Shown here piece by piece: positions 14,537 through 23,343 of a stretch of DNA of 26,138 bases. Location of the stretch: contig DBYV01000041.1 of assembly GCA_002310995.1 (NCBI GenBank), forward strand, positions 1 through 26,138, in the 5' to 3' direction. Below the pieces are notes generated by a model that worked only from the letters and a program-made list of their open reading frames with translations, searched no databases and had not been told where the DNA came from. The DNA is from a bacterium UBP6_UBA1177 (GTDB taxonomy: Bacteria; UBP6; UBA1177). The first letter of the stretch is position 1; each line of letters begins with the position of its first letter. The translations under genes were made by a program, and so were the position numbers.

Positions 14537-17500
14537 TTAGTAATTTGAAGCATAGAATACTGCGAAACCGAGGTTGTCTTCTGCGAAAGAATTGAGCTGA
14601 TCAATCGTTGTTTCCATGATGACCAGTCTTGAGAAACCTTCAGCACCTTCTGCAAGGCTCTTCTCTTCATTATCCTTGAGAGCAGCTGCGCTTCTGACAA
14701 GTCTGAATGACGGAGAAAGTCTTGAGTATTTGTCTGCAAGATACTGTCTAAACTCATCTTTTGTTGCGAAACGCTGTTGTCCTTTAAGGCTAGGATCTCC
14801 AGCTGCTGCTGCACCATCTGCGGTGAATACGATCTTTGCAAGGCAGGTGTCGTCATCGTTGCCCTGTGCTTTGCAGGTCTTCCAGCCGTCCGGAGAAGTC
14901 TCTTTACCATTCTTGTCGTATTGAGCAACTCCGTAGAGAGCATTCTGATCCTGGACATCAAGAGTCGATTTTGCAAGAACTGCTCTGTAGTACGCATTTC
15001 CATCCTTGTTAAGGAACTGAACTTCGTTTACATCGGGTTCCGGATAGTTTTCGATGTCGTAAGCGTTGATTCTGTAAGATACGAATCTCTGAAGAACTGA
15101 AGTATCTGCCGAGGTGTTAGCAACGTTACCCATGGTCCAGTACATCGGCCACATCTTGTCGAAGTATGTCCAGCCTGCGTGGATCGGAGCATATGTCGGG
15201 TTAACCTGCGAGCAGAGGTTCTTCTTCGGAGTGTAAGCCAGGTTGCCTTTTGCTGACGGCGGATTTACAGCCCAGTTGGTAAGGATGTTGACAGGAACAT
15301 CAACTTTTACAACGTGGTTGACAACTTCGTCTTTAGCATCGTCGTATGACTGATAGTAGCAGTACGGCGAGAAGGTGAAGAGTGCTTCTTCGTCAACAAC
15401 ATCGGAAAGCATTGTGAACTTAACATTCTCAAGACCTTCGAACTGCTGGTCAACGCTGTTAGCACGGCTCTCTCTTCTGTATTTAGCATCGAACCATCCA
15501 GCGTTTGCGATTGCGTATATTGCAACCATTTTTTCTTCCGCATAGCCTCTTCTCAAGACTTTGTCGTAGTAGATGCTCTCATTATCCTGAATATCCCAGC
15601 GGTCTTTCTGGAAACGACCGATGACCGGAGTGATATCTGCCCACAGTGAGCTGCGTCCTTTGATGTAGTCAGCATAACCGTCGATGTAGTTGTCTGTTGA
15701 CTGCATATAGTAAGCCTGTCCTGCTTCAAGTTTGTCGTTAATTTCTGCATCCTGCTGCTCATCAACAGTGATGTAGGTTCCTACAGCCGGTCTGTAAATA
15801 ATGTTGTAGTAGAAGTAGTTTACACCTTCCATACCGGCGATTACATAGTCTGCCGGGCTCATCGGAGTGAGGGTTCTGAGTTCGCCGTCTTCAATCCAGT
15901 ATTCCTGGCCCTTAAGAGCTCTCTGGTATTCGTCGCATACATAGTTGCTGACAGCCTGTCTTGACGAATAGGTCGGAAGTCCGTTTTCATCAACTTCATC
16001 ACTCGGAACTTCGAAGTTAGCGTTGCAGCCGTCGCCTGTTACATCAAGGATGTAGGGCGTCCACTTTCCATAAACATAGAAGTTGAAATCAAGAAGGAAG
16101 TGGATGTATTTGTACTTTCCAAAGAGGGTGTCGTAGATCATCTTCATTGATGTTCTGCCGCGGAACTCTCTGAACTTCGGGTTACCTCTTCTGAAGAATC
16201 TCAGGAAGTAGTAAGCGTTATCCATATCAACCATGCTTCTGATTACATCGGAAGCCATGAAGCCGGCATCGAATGTGTTAGCTCTCGGATCATCTGAAGA
16301 TTTTTCATCAGTAATGAAGAGATATTCATAGTGTCTGCCGTCGTTGACAAGATAGGTAAGATTTTTGGTGCATTCAGGCTGAGAATCGTCACAGTCGTAG
16401 TTGTAACGGTAAACATCACGTTTTTCTTCGACTTCTTCACCTTCTTCGTTTGTAACTTTAACCTTGACGGTGTCATGTTTTATTTCACCGAAGAAGTTAA
16501 GGTCTACATTCGGAGCAAGACGTTCAATTTTCTTGCCGCCTTCATAGTAGGTGTATATCTTGGTCGGGATATCAACAGTTTTAAGTTTACCGTTGTCATC
16601 AAGATAAGCTTCATTGGTTCTTACATAGTCCTTATAGTTAGCGTCTCTGAGCGGATGAACTTTATTGTAACCTTCATAGTTGTCACCGTCTTCGCCCTGA
16701 TGTACAAGTTCACCGTACTGGCCGTTGCCTTTAATTTTAACCTGTTCGAAAGAACGACCGTATACGAACTTGAGAGCAGCCATATCGTATTTACCAAGAC
16801 CTACAGCGTGGATGTAAACTTCTCTCTGGTAGTCCATTACCGAAGTGTAGGTGTAGTAGTTAATGTCGGTTTCGAAAGCTTTTTTGTATCTGTAAGCTTT
16901 GATACCGAATGTTGCATCGTTGAAATTCGGCTTTTCCTGTTCTTCAAGAAGGAGATTCTTGATTCCGTCCATCATAGCCGGATAGTTTTCGCTAGCATAG
17001 TAGTTGTCGATGTAGTTCTTCTGGTCTGTCGAGCCTATGAAGTTGTGTCTCAAGCCCATGGTGTGACCCATTTCGTGCTCAGCAACACCTTTGTACTGCA
17101 TTTTTTCAAGAACATCGTAGATAGCGTAGATAAGCTTGTCTTCGTATTCTTTTCTGGTGTTTTTATTGTCGTTCCAGTTCGGCATTTCTTTTCTGAGAGC
17201 TGCCTGTTTTTCCTTTATGAACTGGATTATCGAACCATCCATGAAGGATTCGTCGAAATCGAAGTCAAGAGCCTTAGCCTGGAGATATTTAATCATCTCA
17301 GCTTCCATAGCTGCCGGTCCTACGAACCAGGGCTGCATAATCTCTTTCTGCTCGTCGGAGTAAGCCGGATGATCAGACGGATTCATCCACGGGAAGAGGT
17401 TCTTTTTGATTGAGTAGGGAACCATCTGGGTTTCCCATTTCGGGTTGCCGATCAATGAAGCGAAATTGAATCTGTCATAATTTCTGGTTTTGAGTTCCTG

Positions 17501-19792
17501 CTGGAGACTGATTTCCTGAAGTCTTTCTTCAACAGACTGAGCTTGTGAAGAAGCTTTGACCATAGTCATAAGGTTTGCAGGGTTGTATGATGCTGCGGTG
17601 CGTGCTGCGACATCTCTTGTAGCTTTCGGAGCCTTTACTTTGTTGTCCCAGATAACTTCCGGAGTGTTAGCGTAATCGGGGTTGATGAGCTCTTTCCAGT
17701 CCCAAGCTGCCGGATCGTCTTCGGAAATAAGGACTCTTGCAAGCTCTATTGCTCTGGTGTTAGCCCATGCAAGAACTGATCCTGCGATGTTAGAACCGCC
17801 GCCAAGGCTCATACCGGTTTCGGGGTTGACGTTCCACTGGGAAACACCGAGAATACCGTATTCTGTCGGTTTGTCGACCCAGTTGATAAGAGCTGCATAG
17901 GGGTTACCGTTGTCATATTTATGACGGAGAACAGGAAGACCTGCTTCGACTTCACATGTTCTTTCTTCGTTGAGAACACATGCGGCCTTTGCTTCAACGT
18001 AATCTTTAGGACAATCTTCGTTTTCAGCAAAAATCTGGCAATCCCAGCGGTCGCCTCTCCATTCTGCATATCCGAAATCATCTACATAGAGTTTCGACAT
18101 TTGATTGTCATTGGTGTAGCAGGATGTGAAGTACATAACCTTTTCTTCGTCGTACATGTCTGCTTCTTCCTGCTTTACACAGATTTTCACAGCATTTTCA
18201 CGGCTGTCTGAAGAGAAGTTATAGTAGTTTTCGAAACCGTAGAGAGCTTTTCCGTCTCTTGCCGGAACGTAGGATTCTACAGGGTTCGGAACCATAACAA
18301 CGATGTCGTTTACATACTTTTTGAGTTCATCACTCATGGTTGCGTCGCCTTCATCAATGAAGTCGCCGTTCCATTTCTGGATCCATGCCTGTCTGTCAGG
18401 AACAAAGCATTTTTCTCTCCAGTTGTAGTGCGGGTTTGATTTGTCGTTGAGGTCGGAAGTGTACCATTCAAGGTCTCTGACTTTAACGGTTTTGCCGTCA
18501 GCGCCTTTAACTTCCTTGAAGAAGTCGTTTTTGTAGTTTTCGAAATACCATGCATCAAAAGCACGTGTGTCGCTTCCAGGGTTCATAGCAGCATATCTTG
18601 CGCCGAGCATAGCGTAGTTGTAATCTTTCGTGATTGCGCAGTTTGCCGGAAGCATGCGGAGCGGAGTCTTCGGTGAAGAGGTGAAAACGATCTTCTGCTG
18701 GTATTTGATTTTGCCAAGGCATTTGTTGTAGTCTTCGCCTTCATCGCATTTGAAGTTCCAGTTTTTGTTTGCATCAGCCCAAGCCATATTCCAGTAGTTT
18801 GCAAGGGTGTGATAGTTGTCTTCTCTGTATCCGTGATAGTTGTCGTAACCTTTGAATTTGTTGGTGAAGAAACCGTATTCACGGAACATTTCATCCGGAT
18901 ATTCAAGAGGTCTGAAACCGTTGTCTTTTGCACCGGGAGTCCATTTGAAGGATTTGGATGCGATATCGTAGTCTCTCTTTCCGACAACGTCTCTGTTGAT
19001 CTTGGAGAATACGAAACGATAGGTGACTGCAGCCGGTTCGTTACCGATGAATTCATCGATATCGTCCCAGTTGTAGATCGTGCCCCAGTCTCCGATCGGC
19101 TCGAAGTATTCTGTGGAGAAGAACTGGAACCACTCAACTTCCTTGTTATATCTTTCCGCATCGTCTTTGATAGCGGTGTAGTCGCGGTATTTCTTCGGAA
19201 CGATGAAAGTACCGTCGTGAGCGTAGAATTCCCAGTCTGTAGCGGTCGTGAGACCTGCTTTGTAGAAAGGAGCGCCCCATTCGATCGTAAGGGTGAGGTA
19301 TTCAAGTTCGTAATTCGTTACGCCGCTTCTCGAATTTGTAGCGAGAGAGAAGTAACGTCTTTCGTTCCACGGTCTGTCGGTGTTCGGAACGAGAACAGGG
19401 AGTGCTTCGCCTGTCGTCGGGTTTTCGCTCGGAACGATGTCGTAGTGAGCCGCGATAGGATAAGCAACGATCGGGGTTTCGTTGACGTCAACGATTTCGT
19501 TGGTGTCAAGAGCGGTGAGTTTGTCCCAAATGCTGTAAGCAATGAGCCAATTCTCGGTGATTTTCCATTTTACGACTTTACCTTTGCTTGATTCGCCTAT
19601 GAACGCGTAGTCAGCGGTGTAAGGCAGATCAACAATGGTCTGACGGAAAAAGAACTCGCCTTCGAACAATCTTTTGTCGAGAGCAAGCTCGTCTGTTTTG
19701 TCAACTGCGCTTCTTTCTGTTGTGCATGATACAGCCATCATGACAGCAATGAGAGCAACGAGCAGCGACAATGCTTTTTTGGTCAAATTCAT
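14537..19792 (-). CDS. Very large Met-zincin zinc metalloprotease lipoprotein
   Basis: A 1751-residue exported protease. The signal peptide ends in the lipobox AVSC with Cys23; Thr at +2 suggests outer-membrane sorting. The metzincin zinc motif HEMGHTMGLRH gives ligands His906, His910 and His916 with catalytic Glu907. The Met-turn SVMDY has its methionine at 986. The following NF and the pattern HNFIGS fit the DUF4953/EcxA-like Met-zincin family. About 850 residues lie on each side of the catalytic core. The N-terminal half contains aromatic- and Asp-rich segments and several cysteine pairs. It follows the outer-membrane protein gene by 14 bases in one operon and has an AGGAGGT ribosome binding site. 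The role is probably degradation of external protein or surface-protein processing; the substrate cannot be told. Confidence 0.88.
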   Translation of the reverse strand: MNLTKKALSLLVALIAVMMAVSCTTERSAVDKTDELALDKRLFEGEFFFRQTIVDLPYTADYAFIGESSKGKVVKWKITENWLIAYSIWDKLTALDTNEIVDVNETPIVAYPIAAHYDIVPSENPTTGEALPVLVPNTDRPWNERRYFSLATNSRSGVTNYELEYLTLTIEWGAPFYKAGLTTATDWEFYAHDGTFIVPKKYRDYTAIKDDAERYNKEVEWFQFFSTEYFEPIGDWGTIYNWDDIDEFIGNEPAAVTYRFVFSKINRDVVGKRDYDIASKSFKWTPGAKDNGFRPLEYPDEMFREYGFFTNKFKGYDNYHGYREDNYHTLANYWNMAWADANKNWNFKCDEGEDYNKCLGKIKYQQKIVFTSSPKTPLRMLPANCAITKDYNYAMLGARYAAMNPGSDTRAFDAWYFENYKNDFFKEVKGADGKTVKVRDLEWYTSDLNDKSNPHYNWREKCFVPDRQAWIQKWNGDFIDEGDATMSDELKKYVNDIVVMVPNPVESYVPARDGKALYGFENYYNFSSDSRENAVKICVKQEEADMYDEEKVMYFTSCYTNDNQMSKLYVDDFGYAEWRGDRWDCQIFAENEDCPKDYVEAKAACVLNEERTCEVEAGLPVLRHKYDNGNPYAALINWVDKPTEYGILGVSQWNVNPETGMSLGGGSNIAGSVLAWANTRAIELARVLISEDDPAAWDWKELINPDYANTPEVIWDNKVKAPKATRDVAARTAASYNPANLMTMVKASSQAQSVEERLQEISLQQELKTRNYDRFNFASLIGNPKWETQMVPYSIKKNLFPWMNPSDHPAYSDEQKEIMQPWFVGPAAMEAEMIKYLQAKALDFDFDESFMDGSIIQFIKEKQAALRKEMPNWNDNKNTRKEYEDKLIYAIYDVLEKMQYKGVAEHEMGHTMGLRHNFIGSTDQKNYIDNYYASENYPAMMDGIKNLLLEEQEKPNFNDATFGIKAYRYKKAFETDINYYTYTSVMDYQREVYIHAVGLGKYDMAALKFVYGRSFEQVKIKGNGQYGELVHQGEDGDNYEGYNKVHPLRDANYKDYVRTNEAYLDDNGKLKTVDIPTKIYTYYEGGKKIERLAPNVDLNFFGEIKHDTVKVKVTNEEGEEVEEKRDVYRYNYDCDDSQPECTKNLTYLVNDGRHYEYLFITDEKSSDDPRANTFDAGFMASDVIRSMVDMDNAYYFLRFFRRGNPKFREFRGRTSMKMIYDTLFGKYKYIHFLLDFNFYVYGKWTPYILDVTGDGCNANFEVPSDEVDENGLPTYSSRQAVSNYVCDEYQRALKGQEYWIEDGELRTLTPMSPADYVIAGMEGVNYFYYNIIYRPAVGTYITVDEQQDAEINDKLEAGQAYYMQSTDNYIDGYADYIKGRSSLWADITPVIGRFQKDRWDIQDNESIYYDKVLRRGYAEEKMVAIYAIANAGWFDAKYRRESRANSVDQQFEGLENVKFTMLSDVVDEEALFTFSPYCYYQSYDDAKDEVVNHVVKVDVPVNILTNWAVNPPSAKGNLAYTPKKNLCSQVNPTYAPIHAGWTYFDKMWPMYWTMGNVANTSADTSVLQRFVSYRINAYDIENYPEPDVNEVQFLNKDGNAYYRAVLAKSTLDVQDQNALYGVAQYDKNGKETSPDGWKTCKAQGNDDDTCLAKIVFTADGAAAAGDPSLKGQQRFATKDEFRQYLADKYSRLSPSFRLVRSAAALKDNEEKSLAEGAEGFSRLVIMETTIDQLNSFAEDNLGFAVFYASNY

Positions 19793-19806
19793 AATAACCT
19801 CCTAAA

Positions 19807-21057
19807 TTAAAAACTGTATGAATAGCCAATGTTAGCAAAAACTGTCGTATATTTAGCCTTGAACGGGTAGTTCGTAGCACCGTTCTTTACTTCAGGATCG
19901 CCAGGAAGTTCCGTAAATCCTTTGTAGTTTCCGTTGTCGAATTCCGGAGCATTCGTTCTTACACCGAGTGCGAAGATAAAGCCTTTGACTGTGTATGAAG
20001 CTGTTGCACCGAACGAGAACAGGTAATACCATTCAGAATCTTCGATAGAACCCTGGAAGCCGTCGTAGTAATAGTCTTTTGTGTTGAGTTTGAAATCGGA
20101 GCCGAAATTATATCCGCCCGAAACTTTGAAAGCGAAACCTTTGTAGTTGATTCCGAGACCGAGCGTAAGGCCGATGTCATGATTCTGGAGGTAGCCGAGG
20201 GGCTCGTTTCCGTATTTATCCCATGCAGCATCGTATTCTGCGAATGTTTTAGCATAGCTGAATCCGAACGAAAGTCCGAGTGAAACTTCTTTAGGAAGTT
20301 GGAAGTTTTTAGCAAGTCCCAGATTTACGCCGAGAATTGTTCTGACTTCGTAGACATCCCAAAGTTCCTTCGAAGTGAAGGGAAGGGAAACGCCGATTCC
20401 GATAGAACCGACAATGCCTGAAAACAGCGGAAATCCTTTTGAAAGTCCGATGTTGAGCGGTGTGCCGTCGAATTTGGAATAGTTGAGATCCGAAGAAGAT
20501 TCCAAACCGGCTTCTGTGGCAACTGCCTCTGACATTCCGTAGCGGTATGATTCTCTCAAACCGATATCTATACCGAGCGAGAATCCCAGCGGGAGCTGGT
20601 AAGCTGCGTAAACATTAAGAGTATACGCAAAAGCCTTTCTTTCTTTTGCAAAACCGTGTGACAGGCTGTTGTTGATGCCGATTGTGAATTTTGGCTGTTC
20701 CGGCTGTTCGGCAGTTTCTGTTGCCGCATCCGAATCGTTTGCCTGAGCAGCAAGTTCTGCTTCGATATCAGACTGTCCTTCTTCAGCTGGAGCTGCTTCC
20801 TCTGCGGGAGCCGCTTCCTCTTTTGCAGGCTCAGCCTCTTCTTTTGCAGGTTCAGCTTCTTCTGCCGGAGCTGTCTCTGCCGGTTGCTCGGCTGCTGCCG
20901 CTTCGTCCTGTTGTGCAGCTTCTGCCGGGGCTTCCTGAGCGGGCGCCGCAGCTTCGCTTTGTTCCGGTGTGCCTTCAGAAGCGGGAGCTTCCTGTGCAAA
21001 AACCGGCAACGCACAGATTAACAGCAGAGCGAGAAAGTAAAACCTAAACACTTTCAA
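19807..21057 (-). CDS. Outer-membrane beta-barrel protein with Pro/Ala/Glu-rich linker
   Basis: With the TTG start at 21057 the product has 416 residues. AGGAGG lies five bases before this TTG; the in-frame ATG at 21096 would put the ribosome binding site inside the gene, so it is rejected. A signal peptide ends near VFA-QE. About 95 residues of Ala, Pro and Glu follow, with repeated PAKEEAE/PAEEAA units, probably a stiff periplasmic spacer. Then come about 290 residues of alternating beta-strand pattern (TIGINN, GFSLGIDIGL, VSLGLSFGFSYA, LGLGINY) ending in YSYSF. The C-terminal phenylalanine is typical of barrels assembled by BAM. It is the first gene of a two-gene operon with the Met-zincin. 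It could be a porin-like channel or an anchor for the protease; neither is shown. Confidence 0.82.
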   Translation of the reverse strand: MKVFRFYFLALLLICALPVFAQEAPASEGTPEQSEAAAPAQEAPAEAAQQDEAAAAEQPAETAPAEEAEPAKEEAEPAKEEAAPAEEAAPAEEGQSDIEAELAAQANDSDAATETAEQPEQPKFTIGINNSLSHGFAKERKAFAYTLNVYAAYQLPLGFSLGIDIGLRESYRYGMSEAVATEAGLESSSDLNYSKFDGTPLNIGLSKGFPLFSGIVGSIGIGVSLPFTSKELWDVYEVRTILGVNLGLAKNFQLPKEVSLGLSFGFSYAKTFAEYDAAWDKYGNEPLGYLQNHDIGLTLGLGINYKGFAFKVSGGYNFGSDFKLNTKDYYYDGFQGSIEDSEWYYLFSFGATASYTVKGFIFALGVRTNAPEFDNGNYKGFTELPGDPEVKNGATNYPFKAKYTTVFANIGYSYSF

Positions 21058-21107
21058 TCTCTCCTCCTTTAATATGAGCAAGTTTCCATTTCCCAAAAAA
21101 ACGCGCT

Positions 21108-21136
21108 AAAATAGTTGAAACGCAAATCAAAGTCAA
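21108..21136 (-). promoter_or_regulatory. Promoter of the barrel/Met-zincin operon
   Basis: On the minus strand TTGACT (21136-21131, five of six consensus bases) and TATTTT (21113-21108, four of six) are 17 bases apart. The predicted start near 21101 gives a leader of about 44 bases. The stretch from 21137 to 21268 is AT-rich with long A and T runs. It also has an isolated TTGACA (minus, 21209-21204) without a matching -10, and no clear terminator for the ABC genes. Confidence 0.6.
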
Positions 21137-21268
21137 ATGAAAAAGAGCAATTTTCCGAAATCTTTCTTAGCAAATCATGTCCCAAACTTTTTTTTTTAGT
21201 TATGTCAATAAGTTATCTTTGAACATTTTTTTCATGTGCGGGAATTTTTTATTTATGACCATTGTTTT

Positions 21269-22621
21269 TTACTCTTTTGCGATTTCCTCGACAAGATTCA
21301 TTCTGTAAATTTTTATCATTGCCGCAAGCGAAAGCACAAATGCAGCAATCATTGTCCAGATTATTCCGTGAAGTTCAATTTCCGTGAAGAAAAAGGGTTC
21401 CATGTTTATTCCCAGTTCAAAGTCAAGTGCCGGTTTGCAGAAGGCGAGAAGCGTGTGGCCGCCGAGAGTTCCGACAGCGATTCCCGATACCGAGATAAAG
21501 AATAGTTCAAGAAAAATCATTAGTGATATCGGAAGTTTTCCGATTCCGAGGGTCCGCATGAGCGCCATTTCGCGTTTTCTTTCGTTTATTGAAGTCATGA
21601 TCGTCACGAAAACCATGATGAGGACCAGAAAAAGTGTGCCGTAGCTGAAAAATCCGGCCGCCTTTTCTGCTTTGTTCATGTAAGTCAGCAGTTTTCTTAC
21701 AGTTTTTGCTGTATCGGTCGCGCTGGTAAAGCCGTTTTCCGAATATTCCCTCTCAAGTGCCGCTGTAAAAACAGGGTTTTTCGTTTTTACAAGCACAGCC
21801 GTGATTTTTCCGTCAGCAGATTCTTCGCCGTGTTCGTGATGATGTTCATGTTCTTCGTGTTCAGCTTCGTGATGTCCGTGGTCGTGTTCTTCGTGTTCAG
21901 CTTCGTGGTGTTCGTGGTCATGTTCCTCATCTTCAGCATCTTCATGATGATGGTGGTGATGTCCGTGTTTGTGGATCTCCCAGACGGATTTCAGGCTTGT
22001 GAAAATCGCGAAGTCTTCAGGCCCGTTCAGCGGTTTCAGAATGGCACAGACCTTATATTTGAAGTCGTGGACATGCGCATCCTCGTCACCCACAGTTCCG
22101 TGGCTTCCGAAAAAAGTGTCCCAAACCGACATATCGTAACGCATTGCAGTTTTTGCTCCGATAACTGCGCAGTCGGAGTTCTTTCCGCCGAAAATGTCTT
22201 TTGCATCGATCATCGGGTCGATATCCCAGAATCCTTTTGAAATTTCGTTTATGTAGGCACTTTCGACGCCTGTTATCGGCACTCCCATGTAGCTGTCTGA
22301 GCGCGCGACCGGAAAAACTGCCGAGACTCTTTCGTCACTCGCAAGTTTTCCGGCAAATTCATAGTCAAGCGTGCCTGCAGGCTTGTCTGTATTGAAAAGC
22401 GTTGACATGACGAGTGTCGTGTCGCTTGCTCCGGCCGGACCTACGACAAGCGGGAAGGCAAGCGATGAGTTGACCGCAGTCGCCGCAAGCCCGAAAGAGA
22501 CGCAGCCTATCGCGGCAAGGAACGCAAATGCCGCGGAAATCGCGAAAATACTTGTAAAAACCGAGAATTTACGGTGACTTATGCTGTGCAGAACCGCTTT
22601 TAAAATAAATATGTATTTCAT
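21269..22621 (-). CDS. MacB/FtsX-type ABC transporter permease with histidine-rich loop
   Basis: 450 residues in the usual layout of the family: one N-terminal helix (about 22-45), a large extracytoplasmic domain, then three helices (about 318-345, 361-390, 415-440). The cytoplasmic signature ERKREMALMRTLGIGK follows the second helix. The extracytoplasmic domain carries an insert with 23 histidines between residues 217 and 264 plus many Glu/Asp, a likely site for zinc or another divalent metal. A 36-base tandem duplication lies within it. The ATG overlaps the stop of the ATPase gene (ATGA), so the two are coupled. Together with the ATPase and lipoprotein the set resembles zinc systems of the ZrgABCDE kind in Vibrio (from memory). 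LolCE-like lipoprotein release or macrolide export are less likely given the histidines. Confidence 0.85.
   Translation of the reverse strand: MKYIFILKAVLHSISHRKFSVFTSIFAISAAFAFLAAIGCVSFGLAATAVNSSLAFPLVVGPAGASDTTLVMSTLFNTDKPAGTLDYEFAGKLASDERVSAVFPVARSDSYMGVPITGVESAYINEISKGFWDIDPMIDAKDIFGGKNSDCAVIGAKTAMRYDMSVWDTFFGSHGTVGDEDAHVHDFKYKVCAILKPLNGPEDFAIFTSLKSVWEIHKHGHHHHHHEDAEDEEHDHEHHEAEHEEHDHGHHEAEHEEHEHHHEHGEESADGKITAVLVKTKNPVFTAALEREYSENGFTSATDTAKTVRKLLTYMNKAEKAAGFFSYGTLFLVLIMVFVTIMTSINERKREMALMRTLGIGKLPISLMIFLELFFISVSGIAVGTLGGHTLLAFCKPALDFELGINMEPFFFTEIELHGIIWTMIAAFVLSLAAMIKIYRMNLVEEIAKE
21849..21920 (-). repeat. 36-base tandem duplication coding the histidine-rich loop
   Basis: Two units, 21849-21884 and 21885-21920, differ at only three positions. 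Each encodes a 12-residue His/Glu block of the form HHEAEHEEHxH. The near-identity at DNA level points to recent expansion of the metal-binding loop. Confidence 0.75.
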
Positions 22622-23298
22622 GACAGCACCCCCGTTTCAAGATTGAAATCGACATCGGGGCGGATATCGTCAAAAATCGAATCGTGCGATGTCAGAACAA
22701 GAGTCGTTCCTTTTTTGTTGAGTTCAAGCAGGGTGTTTTTGACAAGTTCCGATGAGTTTCTGTCAAGGCTCGCCGTCGGTTCGTCGGCGAATACGAGAGG
22801 CGGATCGGCAAAGAGGACTCTCGCCACCGCGACACGCTGTTTCTGCCCTACAGAAAGGTGATAGGGCATTTTGGCCGAGAACTCTTTCATTCCGACTTTA
22901 TCCAATGAATCCAGTGCCTTGTCTTTGTAATTTTCAGGAAGTTTTCCCGCAAATGCAAGCGGCGCATAGACGTTTTCCAATACCGAAAAAGGGGAAAGCA
23001 GGTTGAAAGTCTGGAAAATGTAGCCTATGTTTTCTGCGCGGAACCTGTCTTTTTTCCCTTCACTGAGGTTTGTAATATCAATATTTCCGAACAGAACCGA
23101 TCCTGAATCGGGTTTTATCAGCCCTGACATGACGTTCATGAAAGTCGTTTTGCCGCTTCCGCTCGCACCCGAAAGGCGGAGAACTGCTCCCTGATTCAGT
23201 TCAAAAGAGACCTTTTCAAAAATCAAGTTTCTCTTTCCGTTCGTATCAGAGAACGATTTTGTAAGATCCTTTATCGAAATTTTTTCAAATCCTGCCAT
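22618..23298 (-). CDS. LolD/MacB-type ABC transporter ATP-binding protein
   Basis: 226 residues from the ATG at 23298, the usual length for this family (about 230). All ATPase motifs are present: Walker A GASGSGKT (44-51), Q-loop Gln96, signature LSVGQ (148-152), Walker B LVFADE with Glu173, D-loop SLD and switch His205 in TSHD. An in-frame TTG at 23340 would add 14 residues but lacks a ribosome binding site; the ATG has GGAAG about eight bases before it. The gene overlaps the permease start by four bases and follows the lipoprotein. It powers the adjacent permease, probably as a homodimer at the inner membrane. Confidence 0.92.
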   Translation of the reverse strand: MAGFEKISIKDLTKSFSDTNGKRNLIFEKVSFELNQGAVLRLSGASGSGKTTFMNVMSGLIKPDSGSVLFGNIDITNLSEGKKDRFRAENIGYIFQTFNLLSPFSVLENVYAPLAFAGKLPENYKDKALDSLDKVGMKEFSAKMPYHLSVGQKQRVAVARVLFADPPLVFADEPTASLDRNSSELVKNTLLELNKKGTTLVLTSHDSIFDDIRPDVDFNLETGVLS

Positions 23299-23343
23299 GC
23301 ACAAACTTCCGAATAAAGTTTTTTGTTTATTAAAATCCAATAC

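Noticed and set aside
16331..19591. Plus-strand open frames of 360 and 260 codons opposite the Met-zincin gene
   Set aside because: They are Val/Phe-rich translations typical of antisense frames, with no ribosome binding site, signal peptide pattern or domain, and the opposite strand has a convincing gene.
21058..21096. ATG start at 21096 for the outer-membrane protein
   Set aside because: It would place the strong AGGAGG site inside the coding region and put polar residues before the signal peptide; the TTG at 21057 fits both.
21190..21220. Second promoter with TTGACA at 21209-21204 (minus strand)
   Set aside because: No -10 hexamer is found 15-19 bases downstream on the minus strand, and a better promoter lies at 21108-21136 with the correct spacing.
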